From: Hoeflea sp038900095 | Lineage (GTDB): Bacteria; Pseudomonadota; Alphaproteobacteria; Rhizobiales; Rhizobiaceae | Length of the DNA: 64,000 nucleotides | Direction of reading: 5' to 3' | Assembly (NCBI RefSeq): GCF_038900095.1 | Contig: NZ_JBBMQQ010000001.1 | Location: forward strand, 1,037,330 to 1,101,329 | Shown here: piece by piece, positions 54,007-64,000 of the stretch | Numbering within the stretch: the first letter of the stretch is position 1 | Layout: each line of letters opens with the position of its first letter | Position numbers and translations under genes: made by a program | The notes under the pieces: generated by a model | Seen by the model: only the letters and a program-made list of their open reading frames with translations | What the model was told of the DNA's origin: nothing | The model's database searches: none

Positions 54007-55335
54007 TCAGACCAGCATTCCCATCGGGTTTTCGATGTAGCCCTTGAAGGCCGCCAGCAGTTCAGCGCCGAGCGCACCATCGACGGCGCGGTGGTCGGTC
54101 GACAGTGTCACGCTCATCACGGTGGCGATTGCAAGGGCGCCATCCTTGACCACGGGACGCTGCTCTCCGGCACCGACTGCCAGAATGGTCGCATGCGGCG
54201 GGTTGATGACGGCGGCAAAATCCTTGACGCCCATCATGCCCATGTTGGAGACCGAGGTGGTGCCACCCTGATATTCCTCGGGCTTGAGCTTGCGGTCCTT
54301 GGCGCGCTTGCCAAGATCCTTCATCTCGTTGGAAATGGCAGACAGGCTCTTGAGTTCGGCCGAGCGGATGATCGGGGTGATCAGGCCACCGGGGATCGAG
54401 ACGGCGACGCCGACATCGGAATGCTTGTGCATCACCATGTTCTCGTCGGTCCAGGAGACATTGGCATCGGGCACGTCACGCAGTGCAAGTGCCAAGGCCT
54501 TGATCACCATGTCGTTGACCGAGAGCTTGTAGGCCGGCTTGTCATCCTTGAGCGGGGCCGCCTTGTTGAGTTGCGCCCTGAGCGCCAGAAGCGCATCAAG
54601 TTCGCAATCGACGGTGACGTAGAAATGCGGGATCGTCTGCTTGGATTCCTGCAGGCGCCGCGCAATGGTCTTGCGCATGCCGTCGTGCTTGACCAGCTCA
54701 TAGGAGCCTTCGGCGAAGTTCTTGAGTATGGCGTCGTCCGACATGCCCTTGGCGGCGGCGGCCGGTGCAGCGGACGCCGCAGCGGCGGCAGGCGCCTTGC
54801 CGGTGCCCGAGGCAATGGCGGATTCGACATCCTTCTTGACCACGCGGCCATGCGGGCCGGAGCCCGAAATCGCCGAGATATCAAGTCCGGCATCCCTGGC
54901 GATGCGACGGGCCAGCGGCGAGGAGAATGTGCGTTCGCCGGAGGCTGCCGGCGCGGCAGGTGCAGCCGTCGTTGCTGGCGCGGGAGCGGCCGCAGGAGCG
55001 GCTTCGGCTTTCGGGGCCTGAGCCGGTGCTGCGGCAGGAGCCGGCGCAGGGGCAGCGTCGCCGCCGCCCTTGGCTGCCTCTTCCACACTCTCGCCGTCGG
55101 CGGCGAGAATGGCAATCAGCGCATTGACCTTGACGCCTTCGGTGCCGGACGGAACAACGATCTTGGCAACCGTGCCTTCATCGACGGCTTCGACTTCCAT
55201 CGTCGCCTTGTCGGTCTCGATCTCGGCGATCACATCGCCGGGGCCGACCTTGTCGCCTTCCTTGACCAGCCACTTGGCGAGGTTTCCCTCTTCCATGGTT
55301 GGCGAAAGAGCAGGCATTGTGATGTTGATAGGCAT
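54007..55335 (-). CDS. pdhC: Dihydrolipoamide acetyltransferase E2 of pyruvate dehydrogenase
   Basis: A 442-residue acetyltransferase. Lipoyl domain (1-80) with lipoyl-Lys in IETDKATMEVE, long Ala/Pro linker (about 85-130), E3-binding domain (SPLARRIARDAGLDISAISGSGPHGRVVK) and a catalytic core ending in STDHRAVDGALGAELL with the HxxxDG motif. It passes acetyl groups from E1 to CoA. GGGGAGG precedes the ATG. Confidence 0.97.
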   Translation of the reverse strand: MPINITMPALSPTMEEGNLAKWLVKEGDKVGPGDVIAEIETDKATMEVEAVDEGTVAKIVVPSGTEGVKVNALIAILAADGESVEEAAKGGGDAAPAPAPAAAPAQAPKAEAAPAAAPAPATTAAPAAPAASGERTFSSPLARRIARDAGLDISAISGSGPHGRVVKKDVESAIASGTGKAPAAAAASAAPAAAAKGMSDDAILKNFAEGSYELVKHDGMRKTIARRLQESKQTIPHFYVTVDCELDALLALRAQLNKAAPLKDDKPAYKLSVNDMVIKALALALRDVPDANVSWTDENMVMHKHSDVGVAVSIPGGLITPIIRSAELKSLSAISNEMKDLGKRAKDRKLKPEEYQGGTTSVSNMGMMGVKDFAAVINPPHATILAVGAGEQRPVVKDGALAIATVMSVTLSTDHRAVDGALGAELLAAFKGYIENPMGMLV

Positions 55336-55350
55336 CTTCCAGTCCTCCCC

Positions 55351-56730
<1,380 letters not shown>

Positions 56731-56744
56731 GGTGTTCCCTCCCC

Positions 56745-57782
56745 TTACAGCAGAATGTCGGTGTAGAGCTCGGACGGATCCGGCTCCGGGTTGTTCTGGG
56801 CGAAGTCTGCCGAATCCGCCACGATGTCCCGCACCTTCTTGTCGATGGCCTTGAGATCGTCCTCGGTGGCATGCTTGAGCTCGAGCATGCGCGCCTTGAC
56901 CTGTTCGATCGGGTCGTGCTCGGAGCGCATCTTCTGCACCTCGTCCTTGGACCGGTACTTGGCCGGGTCGGACATCGAGTGGCCGCGGTAGCGGTAGGTC
57001 AGCATCTCGAGGATGATCGGACCCTTGCCGGAGCGGCAATGGGCGACAGCCTCGACGGCTGCGGCATGCACCGCACGCACATCCATGCCGTCGACCTGGT
57101 GACCGGGGATGCCGAAGGAATTGCCGCGGAGCGAGAAATTCGACTGTGCCGAGGAGCGCGCCGTCGAGGTGCCCATGGCGTAGCGGTTGTTCTCGACGAT
57201 ATAGATGATCGGCAGCTTCCACAGCGCGGCCATGTTGAAGCTCTCGTAGACCTGGCCCTGGTTGGCAGCGCCATCGCCGAAATAGGCGACCGAGACATTG
57301 TCGTTGCCACGGTACTTGTTGGCAAAGGCAAGGCCGGTGCCGAGCGACACCTGGGCACCGACGATGCCGTGGCCGCCGTAGAAATTCTTTTCCTTGGAGA
57401 ACATGTGCATGGAGCCGCCCTTGCCATGCGAATAGCCGTCCTTGCGGCCGGTCAGCTCGGCCATGACGCCGCGGGCTTCCATGCCACAAGCCAGCATGTG
57501 GCCGTGATCGCGGTAGCCGGTGATGACCTGGTCACCATCCTTGAGCGCCATCTGCATGCCGACAACAACGGCTTCCTGACCGATATAGAGGTGACAGAAG
57601 CCGCCGATGAAACCCATGCCGTAAAGCTGGCCGGCTTTTTCCTCAAAGCGGCGAATGAGAAGCATCTCGCGATAGGCTTCAAGTTCGGTTGCCTTGTCGA
57701 AATCTGTAAATCCGCCGTTCAGCCCGCTCTTTTCAGCCGGCTTCTTGCGGGATGCGGCAGTGGCGCTTTTACGTGTAGCCAT
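56745..57782 (-). CDS. pdhA: Pyruvate dehydrogenase E1 alpha
   Basis: A 345-residue TPP enzyme subunit. The TPP motif is GDGAANQGQVYESFNMAALW...ENN, the phospho-loop-type YRYRGHSMSDP is near residue 275, and GFCHLYIGQEAV marks the N-terminal core. It starts decarboxylation of pyruvate. GGGAGG lies five bases before the ATG. First of the pdhABC set. Confidence 0.97.
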   Translation of the reverse strand: MATRKSATAASRKKPAEKSGLNGGFTDFDKATELEAYREMLLIRRFEEKAGQLYGMGFIGGFCHLYIGQEAVVVGMQMALKDGDQVITGYRDHGHMLACGMEARGVMAELTGRKDGYSHGKGGSMHMFSKEKNFYGGHGIVGAQVSLGTGLAFANKYRGNDNVSVAYFGDGAANQGQVYESFNMAALWKLPIIYIVENNRYAMGTSTARSSAQSNFSLRGNSFGIPGHQVDGMDVRAVHAAAVEAVAHCRSGKGPIILEMLTYRYRGHSMSDPAKYRSKDEVQKMRSEHDPIEQVKARMLELKHATEDDLKAIDKKVRDIVADSADFAQNNPEPDPSELYTDILL

Positions 57783-57928
57783 CTCGTCCTCCCAATGGTC
57801 TCGTGGGTTGACCATAGGGAAATTGAAGCCTGTCAGCAAGCGCATAAACGCATAGCTGATATTCCATCTACATGACTGATTTTATTGTATATAATTAGAA
57901 TTAACTGAAATCCGGTTAATTCATCGAA

Positions 57929-58237
57929 TCAGTTGAAGTACACAACCTCATCCTCGCGGGCGACGTTCAGCAAAGCCCGCGCCCGTTCATCCAGCATGTC
58001 AGCCTCGACCGCGCCATCGCTCAGCAGCATGACCTTGCGTTCAAGATGTTGCCTGCGTTCGCTCAGGGTTGCAAGGCGTTCCGACAATTCAATACGCCTC
58101 GCCTCGAGCGCCTCGGCCGATTCCAGACCGTAGGCTCCCGACCATGAATGAAACCCGAAATAGGTGAAACAGGCAGCCGACAATACCGGAACAACCCAAC
58201 GGCTCCAGAAACGCTGCTTTTTAAACTGTGTCCGCAT
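57929..58237 (-). CDS. ftsB: FtsB/DivIC septum-formation protein
   Basis: A 102-residue bitopic membrane protein: basic start (MRTQFKKQRFW), one hydrophobic helix (about 13-30) and a coiled coil (EALEARRIELSERLATLSERRQHLERKVMLLSDG), ending in MLDERARALLNVAREDEVVYFN. FtsB works with FtsL and FtsQ in the divisome. It lies between eno and pdhA, a common alphaproteobacterial order. Its ribosome site is weak. Confidence 0.92.
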   Translation of the reverse strand: MRTQFKKQRFWSRWVVPVLSAACFTYFGFHSWSGAYGLESAEALEARRIELSERLATLSERRQHLERKVMLLSDGAVEADMLDERARALLNVAREDEVVYFN

Positions 58238-58406
58238 TCGAAAAACGCCTTACCCCTGCGAGGGGCAAAGGATGGCAGGTCATACTTAAGATAGCGTTAG
58301 CCGGTTGCGCTAATTGCTGCATCGCAAAACAAAGGGCCCGCATTTTCATGCGAGCCCCCTGCCTGTTCAGATTGCCCGTGAACATCTGCGGGCATGGACA
58401 GCTCTG

Positions 58407-59681
58407 TTATCCGCGCAGCACCGAAGCACCGGCATAGGCCGCTTCCACGCCGAGCTCTTCCTCGATACGGATCAGCTGGTTGTACTTGGCCAGCCGGTCC
58501 GAACGCGACAGCGATCCGGTCTTGATCTGTCCGCAGTTGGTGGCAACCGCCAGATCGGCGATGGTCGAATCCTCGGTCTCGCCGGAACGGTGGCTCATCA
58601 CCGCGGTGTAGCGCGCCTTGTGCGCGGTCTCGACGGCGTCGAGCGTTTCCGACAGGGTGCCGATCTGGTTGACCTTGACCAGGATCGAGTTGGCGACACC
58701 CATCTTGATGCCGTCGCGCAGCCGGGCCGAGTTGGTGACGAACAGATCGTCGCCGACCAGCTGGCACTTGTCGCCGATCTTGTCGGTCAGCGCCTTCCAG
58801 CCGTCCCAGTCATCCTCACCCATGCCGTCCTCGATCGAGATGATCGGATACTTCGCCTGCAGTTCGGCGAGATAATCGGCCATGGCTTCGGGCTCAAGCG
58901 CACGGCCCTCGCCTTCGAGCTCGTACTTGCCGTTCTTGAAGAATTCGGTCGCGGCGCAGTCGAGCGCCAGATGAATGTCCTCTCCCGGACGGTAACCGGC
59001 CTTTTCGATCGACTGCATGATGAAGTCGAGTGCAGCGGGCGCACTTTTGAGATTTGGCGCGAAACCGCCTTCATCGCCGACATTGGTGTTGTGACCGCCG
59101 TTGGCGAGTTCCTTCTTCAGTGTGTGGAAGACTTCCGAGCCCATGCGCACGGCGTCGCGGAGGGTCTCGGCGCCGACCGGCATGATCATGAATTCCTGGA
59201 AATCGATCGGATTGTCGGCATGGGCGCCGCCATTGATGATGTTCATCATCGGAACCGGCAGCAGACGCGCATTGGCGCCGCCGACATAGCGGTAGAGCGG
59301 CAGGCCACTGGATTGCGCGGCGGCGCGGGCGGCGGCCAACGAGACGCCGAGAATGGCATTGGCGCCGAGCTTGCTCTTGTTGGCGGTGCCATCGAGCGAA
59401 ATCATCGCCATGTCGAGCGCAATCTGTCCCTCGGCATCCATGCCGCAGATGTTGTCGCGGAGCGCGCCGTTGACCGCAGCCACGGCCTTTTCAACGCCCT
59501 TGCCCAGATAACGGCTGCCGCCGTCACGCAATTCAACAGCCTCATGCGCGCCGGTTGACGCGCCTGACGGCACCATCGCGCGCCCCATTGACCCGTCTTC
59601 GAGATGCACGTCGACTTCCACCGTGGGGTTTCCGCGGCTATCGAGGACTTCCCGTCCGACAATATCTATAATGGCGGTCAT
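58407..59681 (-). CDS. eno: Enolase
   Basis: A 424-residue enolase, making phosphoenolpyruvate in glycolysis. Motifs: IVGREVLDSRGNPTVEVDV, the loop VPSGASTGAHEAVEL, metal ligands around NIINGGAHADN, SIEDGM with Asp and the late LVKVNQIGTLSETLDA. AAGGAA precedes ATG 59681. It ends the glycolysis-to-PDH gene set by proximity only; a large gap precedes it. Confidence 0.98.
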   Translation of the reverse strand: MTAIIDIVGREVLDSRGNPTVEVDVHLEDGSMGRAMVPSGASTGAHEAVELRDGGSRYLGKGVEKAVAAVNGALRDNICGMDAEGQIALDMAMISLDGTANKSKLGANAILGVSLAAARAAAQSSGLPLYRYVGGANARLLPVPMMNIINGGAHADNPIDFQEFMIMPVGAETLRDAVRMGSEVFHTLKKELANGGHNTNVGDEGGFAPNLKSAPAALDFIMQSIEKAGYRPGEDIHLALDCAATEFFKNGKYELEGEGRALEPEAMADYLAELQAKYPIISIEDGMGEDDWDGWKALTDKIGDKCQLVGDDLFVTNSARLRDGIKMGVANSILVKVNQIGTLSETLDAVETAHKARYTAVMSHRSGETEDSTIADLAVATNCGQIKTGSLSRSDRLAKYNQLIRIEEELGVEAAYAGASVLRG

Positions 59682-60272
59682 GGTCTGGTTCCTTCTTGAG
59701 GTAGGGCTAAGGTTTGGCATGTCGCCGGGCGGCGTTGCGCCGTCTTACCGCACTGCGCCGAAAAATCAATTGCGGCGCCGCCGGACAGCCAGGGAAACGT
59801 GCGGCACGACCGCATTCCCGCGCAGGCTCGCCGCCAGCCCGGACGGGCTGCCACCGCCTTCACTCCAACCAACCGCACCTGCATTCCAAAGAAACCTGCA
59901 GCCCTAAAAATTGTTTTCAAATTTCGAACCACTTTCAATGCCAGCGTTAATTTTTAGCCACACCTAATGCAACCTGCCCCGGAAATGGCGCCCAAGATTT
60001 TTGGCATTCCATTCCGCAAAGCGCAGACGAATTTTATAATTCACAGAGAAACGCGCCATTTGCGTGGAATATTTTTTCCCGCCACTGCAAATTTCATATT
60101 CAAGAACTCGCCACTCTCGTTAACGCCTAATTTACATTTAAGTAATGCGTTTTGGCTATCTGTTGGGGCGACCGAACGGAAAGTTGCCGCGCGTCAAGCG
60201 GCTCTCTGCATGATGCAAAACCGTTTTGAAACATGATCTCACCCTTAAGACGGTATGTAGCGGAGCAGTTGC
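59682..60272. other. Promoter region between eno and mcp
   Basis: 591 bp between divergent eno and mcp genes. The left part is GC-rich and contains a 6-bp hairpin CAGCCC-GGAC-GGGCTG at 59835-59850; the part from about 59905 on becomes strikingly AT-rich (AAAATTGTTTTCAAATTTCG, TTTATAATTCAC, GTTAACGCCTAATTTACATTTAAG). A 90-codon ORF (59967-60236 +) has no ribosome site and an unlikely composition. It must hold both promoters. Confidence 0.5.
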
Positions 60273-62204
60273 ATGAAATTGAATATCGGACGCAGCCTGG
60301 TCATCTTCGGAGTGGTGGTTTCACTCGGGCTTATCGGCTCGATGGCCCTCAAGAAGTACATCTTTGAAGAGCTGAAGGTAAACGGTATCGTTTACCACGA
60401 CATCGCCCTGGGCAAGGACCTGGTGGCGGACATTGTGCCAAATGCCCTTTATGCAATTGAGCCTTACATGCTGGCAAACGAGATGGTGGTCTATCCCACC
60501 ATTGTCGACAAGAACAAGGCCAAGATCGAAACCCTGCATCAGGAATACGAGGCGCGAAAGGCGCATTGGCAGAAGTCCGACCTCGCCCCGGCCCTGCTGA
60601 GCAAGCTTCAGCAGGATGTGCTGGTCAAGGGCGATGCTTTCTGGGCGATCATGGACAAGCAGTTTCTGCCTGCCGTGACCTCCGGGGATGCGACCGCCGG
60701 CGAGATTGCGCTGGGGGAACTCTACAAGGCGTTCCACGACAAGGAAGTGTCTGTGCACGAGCTTGCCGTTTCGGCTCTTGAGTACCGGGACGGTGCGGAA
60801 ACACTCGCCGCAGAAGAGGACGCATTGTTCTCGAAGATTTCGCTGGGCGCCAGCATCCTGTCCATTGTGCTGTTTATCGGCGGGCTGTTTGTGTTCCGCC
60901 AGAGGGCAGTCGTGCCGCTCACCGCGATGAAAGACTATATGGGCATGCTGGCCGCGGGCGACTACTCCAACGATGTTCCCTACGCCCAGCGGGACGATGA
61001 AATCGGCGAGATGGCGCAATCGGTTGCCTATTTCCGCCAGGGCGAAATGGACCGCAAGGATGCCCGCGCGAAGTCCGCGGCCGAGCAGGCCGAGATCAAG
61101 CGTCTCGAGCAGGAGGCCGCGGAGCGGCAGGCCGCAGAAGACGCGGAGCGGGTCCGGGTCATCGAAGCGTTGACCACCGGGCTCGAGAACCTGTCGTCGG
61201 GCAACCTCGGCTACCGGATCAACGCAACCTTTGCACCGGCCTACGAAAAGCTGCGCACGGAGTTCAACGCTGCGGTCGGCTCCCTGAGCGAGACCATGAC
61301 CGAGATCTCGACAACCACCGAAGCCGTCCGCCTCGCCTCGTCGGAAATCGGCTCGGCTTCGGACGACCTGTCAAAGCGCACCGAACAGCAGGCTGCCTCG
61401 CTCGAGGAAACGGCTGCTGCCCTCGACGAGATCACCTCGACGGTCAAGAGTTCGTCGCAGCGCGCCGAGGAAGCCAGCACCATGGTCGGCACCGCGAAAA
61501 CCGGCGCGGAGAAATCCGGCACCGTGGTCAAGAACGCCATCTCGGCCATGGAACGGATCGAGGAATCCTCCAGGCAGATCAGCCAAATCATCTCGGTGAT
61601 CGACGACATCGCCTTCCAGACCAACCTGCTGGCGCTCAATGCCGGCGTAGAAGCGGCTCGTGCCGGCGAGGCCGGCAAGGGGTTCGCGGTCGTCGCCCAG
61701 GAAGTACGTGAACTGGCCGGACGGTCGGCCAATGCCGCCAAGGAGATCAAGACCCTGATCGAAACCTCGTCAACCCAGGTCGGCACCGGCGTGACGCTGG
61801 TCAACCAGACCGGCACGGCGCTCGGCGAAATCGAAGGCCAGGTCGGCAAGATCAATGACCTGATCCAGTCGATCGTCACCGGCGCGCGTGAGCAGTCGAC
61901 CGCCCTTGCCGAGATCAACTCGGCGATCAACCAGATGGATCAGGTTACCCAGCAGAATGCCGCGATGGTGGAAGAAACCAATGCGGCGACGCAGGGCTTG
62001 TCGGGTGAAGCCGTCAAGCTCGAAGGCCTGGTCGGTCGTTTCACCACCGGCGGCGGCGCAAGCCATTCCGCACCGGTGGCTGCCAACACCAGGTCCCAGC
62101 CAGCCCCCTCCCCGGCACGGGCATTGGGCGCCAAGATCGCCTCTGCCTTCGGCCGTGGCGGTGCGGCAACCGCCCAGAAGGAAGAGAGCTGGAGCGAGTT
62201 CTGA
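60273..62204 (+). CDS. Methyl-accepting chemotaxis protein
   Basis: A 643-residue chemoreceptor. TM1 (about 7-26), a helical periplasmic domain (about 27-188), TM2 (about 190-211), HAMP (KDYMGMLAAGDYSNDVPY), a second HAMP-like segment (LENLSSGNLGYRINATFAP) and the MCP signalling hairpin with DDIAFQTNLLALNAGVEAARAG at its tip. The last residues SWSEF match the xWxxF CheR/CheB docking pentapeptide. GGAG lies before ATG 60273. The sensor domain has no recognised ligand motif. It is followed by a terminator and a paralogue. Confidence 0.95.
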   Translation: MKLNIGRSLVIFGVVVSLGLIGSMALKKYIFEELKVNGIVYHDIALGKDLVADIVPNALYAIEPYMLANEMVVYPTIVDKNKAKIETLHQEYEARKAHWQKSDLAPALLSKLQQDVLVKGDAFWAIMDKQFLPAVTSGDATAGEIALGELYKAFHDKEVSVHELAVSALEYRDGAETLAAEEDALFSKISLGASILSIVLFIGGLFVFRQRAVVPLTAMKDYMGMLAAGDYSNDVPYAQRDDEIGEMAQSVAYFRQGEMDRKDARAKSAAEQAEIKRLEQEAAERQAAEDAERVRVIEALTTGLENLSSGNLGYRINATFAPAYEKLRTEFNAAVGSLSETMTEISTTTEAVRLASSEIGSASDDLSKRTEQQAASLEETAAALDEITSTVKSSSQRAEEASTMVGTAKTGAEKSGTVVKNAISAMERIEESSRQISQIISVIDDIAFQTNLLALNAGVEAARAGEAGKGFAVVAQEVRELAGRSANAAKEIKTLIETSSTQVGTGVTLVNQTGTALGEIEGQVGKINDLIQSIVTGAREQSTALAEINSAINQMDQVTQQNAAMVEETNAATQGLSGEAVKLEGLVGRFTTGGGASHSAPVAANTRSQPAPSPARALGAKIASAFGRGGAATAQKEESWSEF

Positions 62205-62622
62205 TCCAGGCCGCCAGCCAAATCCAGACTTCGACCTCAATCGAAACCGCCGGACCTCGTGTCCGGCGTTTTTTTACCTTTCATGCCTGAGCCAGTTGCA
62301 GGGCAAGACCGGACGCGTCCCGCCTGCCTCCCGGTGACTTCCGGGTCTGACAGGCATCGCCCGGAACAAGAAAAACGCTCCCGCACCACCCCGACCACAC
62401 GGGCTTGGTTAACAGCTATGTATTTTTTTATGCGCAATTAAGAATCTTCTAACCTTTCAAATTCTATTTATTGTACGAGAGATGAGCGCAGCACGTGATG
62501 CGCAAGCAGTCGGCATGAAGCCAAGCCCTTCCACCAAATCAGTTCCAACTCCGATCAGAGCAACAAAATCCGTGTGATTTTGCCGTTCCTTATTGTCTTG
62601 CGTCCACTTCTGAGGGAATACA
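62205..62622. other. Gap between the two chemoreceptor genes
   Basis: 418 bp containing the mcp terminator at 62248-62275 and then an AT-rich part (62400-62600) holding the promoter of the second receptor. I see no additional gene. Confidence 0.5.
62248..62275 (+). terminator. Rho-independent terminator of the first mcp
   Basis: CGCCGGAC (62248-62255), loop CTCGT, GTCCGGCG (62261-62268) and seven Ts (62269-62275), 43 bases after the mcp stop. It is the clearest intrinsic terminator in the window. Confidence 0.92.
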
Positions 62623-64000
62623 ATGAACATCAGCATTTCGCGTAGCTTGGTATTACTTGCCGTTACCGTCACTCTTGGCCTCGTCTTCGTATTCGGACTA
62701 CAGAAATACATCTACGAGAAGCAAAAGGTCACGGGCCCGACCTACACCGTCATCGTCGACAGCAAAGATCTTCTCGCCGACATCCTGCCGCCGCCGCTCT
62801 ACGTGGTGGAATCCTACATGCTGGCCAACGAGGCAGTGGTGCACCCGACAATCGCGGAGATCAACGCTGCGCGGATTGCCGAGCTGGAGGCAGAATACAA
62901 TGCGCGCAAGCAATACTGGCTCAAATCAAGCTACGAGAAACCGCTGGTCGAGCAACTCGGTTCGGGCATTCTCGCCGCGGGCGAAAAATACTGGACGGTC
63001 ATGAATGACAAGTACCTTCCTGCCATTCGCGCCGCCGACAGCGTTGCCGCTACCATCGCACTGGGAGAGCTGCGGTCGGCGTTCACCTCCAGCGACGCCG
63101 CAGTCAAAGCCCTGGTCAACGACGTTTCCAGCTTCGATGAGCAGGTTCGTACCGACGCGGAGGCGGAGGATTCATTCTTCTCCACCATCACTCTTGTTGC
63201 GAGTACCGTCTCGATCGGCATTTTCCTCGCCGGCCTGTTCGTTTTTCGCCAGCGCGCCATCGTGCCTCTGACGGCTATGAAGGACTATATGCAGGTGCTT
63301 TCGGACGGCGACTTCGCACGTGACGTCCCTTATGCAGAGCGGTCCGATGAAATCGGCGAGATGGCAAAATCCGTTGCCTATTTCCGCGACGCGGCCATGG
63401 AGCGTGACAATGCCCGTGCGCAAAGCGAAACGGCTCGCAGGGAAAAAGCGGAACAGGACGCAGAGATTGCCGAACGCAAGGCGGCCGAAGATGCCGAACG
63501 TGTCCGTGTCATCGATGCCTTGACCAAGGGGCTGGAAAACCTTTCGTCCGGCAATCTGACCTACCGCATCACCGAACCTTTCGCTGCTGACTATGTGAAG
63601 CTGCGAAGCGAGTTCAACGCCTCGATCGAGCAATTGAATGCGACGCTCGGAGATATCGCGCTTACTACCGAGGCAGTCCGCCTCGCCTCGTCGGAAATCG
63701 GTTCGGCGTCGGACGATCTGTCCAAGCGCACCGAACAGCAGGCTGCCTCGCTCGAGGAAACGGCTGCCGCCCTCGACGAGATCACCTCGACGGTCAAGAG
63801 TTCGTCGCAGCGCGCCGAGGAAGCCAGCACCATGGTCGGCACCGCCAAGGAGGGTGCTGAAAAATCCGGCACGGTGGTCAAGAACGCCATCTCGGCCATG
63901 GAACGGATCGAGGAATCCTCCAAGCAGATCAGCCAGATCATCTCGGTGATCGACGACATCGCCTTCCAGACCAACCTGCTGGCACTCAATGCCGGCGTCG
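62623..64000 (+). CDS. Methyl-accepting chemotaxis protein, 3'-truncated by window edge
   Basis: The reading frame is open from ATG 62623 (GAGGGA seven bases before) to the window end, 459 codons, and is missing only the C-terminal part. Same layout as the upstream paralogue: TM1, periplasmic helices, TM2 (about 185-208), HAMP (KDYMQVLSDGDFARDVPY), second HAMP-like segment (LENLSSGNLTYRITEPFAA) and the start of the signalling domain ending FQTNLLALNAGV. The periplasmic domain is clearly diverged from the neighbour (different ligand likely), while the signalling domain is nearly identical, even at the DNA level. Confidence 0.94.
   Translation, partial: MNISISRSLVLLAVTVTLGLVFVFGLQKYIYEKQKVTGPTYTVIVDSKDLLADILPPPLYVVESYMLANEAVVHPTIAEINAARIAELEAEYNARKQYWLKSSYEKPLVEQLGSGILAAGEKYWTVMNDKYLPAIRAADSVAATIALGELRSAFTSSDAAVKALVNDVSSFDEQVRTDAEAEDSFFSTITLVASTVSIGIFLAGLFVFRQRAIVPLTAMKDYMQVLSDGDFARDVPYAERSDEIGEMAKSVAYFRDAAMERDNARAQSETARREKAEQDAEIAERKAAEDAERVRVIDALTKGLENLSSGNLTYRITEPFAADYVKLRSEFNASIEQLNATLGDIALTTEAVRLASSEIGSASDDLSKRTEQQAASLEETAAALDEITSTVKSSSQRAEEASTMVGTAKEGAEKSGTVVKNAISAMERIEESSKQISQIISVIDDIAFQTNLLALNAGV

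Overview
This 64 kb window reads as ordinary chromosome of an alphaproteobacterium of the order Hyphomicrobiales (Rhizobiales), plausibly near Hoeflea, Phyllobacteriaceae or Rhizobiaceae. The placement is inferred from gene order, not from a database search: rlpA-dac-tmk-holB-metG-tatD-MBL, dusB(nifR3)-ntrB-ntrC-ntrY-ntrX-trkA-trkH-hfq-hflX with mazG facing it, and eno-ftsB-pdhA-pdhB-pdhC-lpdA-lipA. The DNA is GC-rich, so long shadow ORFs occur opposite real genes. The real genes were separated from these by recognisable family motifs, ribosome binding sites and operon spacing.

Layout. 1-2.6 kb: the start of a heavy-metal P-type ATPase driven by a CueR/HmrR-type promoter, a divergent DUF305 membrane protein, a gene-poor stretch, tRNA-Ser(TGA) and two small envelope or exported proteins. 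2.7-10.2 kb: cell wall and replication housekeeping (rlpA, D,D-carboxypeptidase, tmk, holB, metG, tatD, PhnP-like hydrolase). 10.4-20.2 kb: a more accessory part with a GAF-GGDEF-EAL protein, a CaiB/BaiF CoA-transferase, an unrecognised 311-residue protein, an M32 carboxypeptidase, a MarR/EamA pair, a DedA-like protein, LrgA/LrgB and a TPMT-type methyltransferase. 20.3-27.3 kb: an NAD-dependent molybdenum formate dehydrogenase operon (fdsG-fdsB-fdsA-fdhD-fdsD) with a LysR regulator upstream. 27.4-33 kb: an HxlR/metallo-hydrolase pair and a sulfite-reduction cluster (cysG-DUF2849-cysI-DUF934) followed by a ferredoxin. 33-35.3 kb: a deaminase, a GFA protein and mazG.

35.3-50 kb: hflX, hfq, trkH, trkA and the two nitrogen two-component systems NtrYX and NtrBC, ending in dusB, then divergent ispF and cinA, then ratA and lipA. 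50-58.3 kb: the pyruvate dehydrogenase region, with E1alpha, lipoyl-bearing E1beta, E2 and E3 interleaved with small membrane proteins, an HdeD-like protein, an SGNH hydrolase and a DUF465 protein, plus an FtsB-like protein. 58.4-64 kb: enolase and two tandem chemoreceptors, the second cut by the window edge.

How it works together. The PDH complex, its E3 and lipoyl synthase are co-localised so that lipoyl domains and the enzyme attaching their cofactor are made together. Dus, NtrBC, NtrYX, TrkAH and Hfq form the usual nitrogen-status, potassium and RNA-regulation block. The fds operon oxidises formate to CO2 and gives NADH.

No prophage, insertion sequence, CRISPR array, toxin-antitoxin island or clearly new system was found. 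The most useful oddities are an IspF encoded without the IspD domain it is usually fused to in this order, an ATAG-N7-CTAT element overlapping the stop codon of the formate-dehydrogenase LysR gene, conserved small membrane proteins inside the lipoate operon, and sequence homogenisation between the tandem chemoreceptors.
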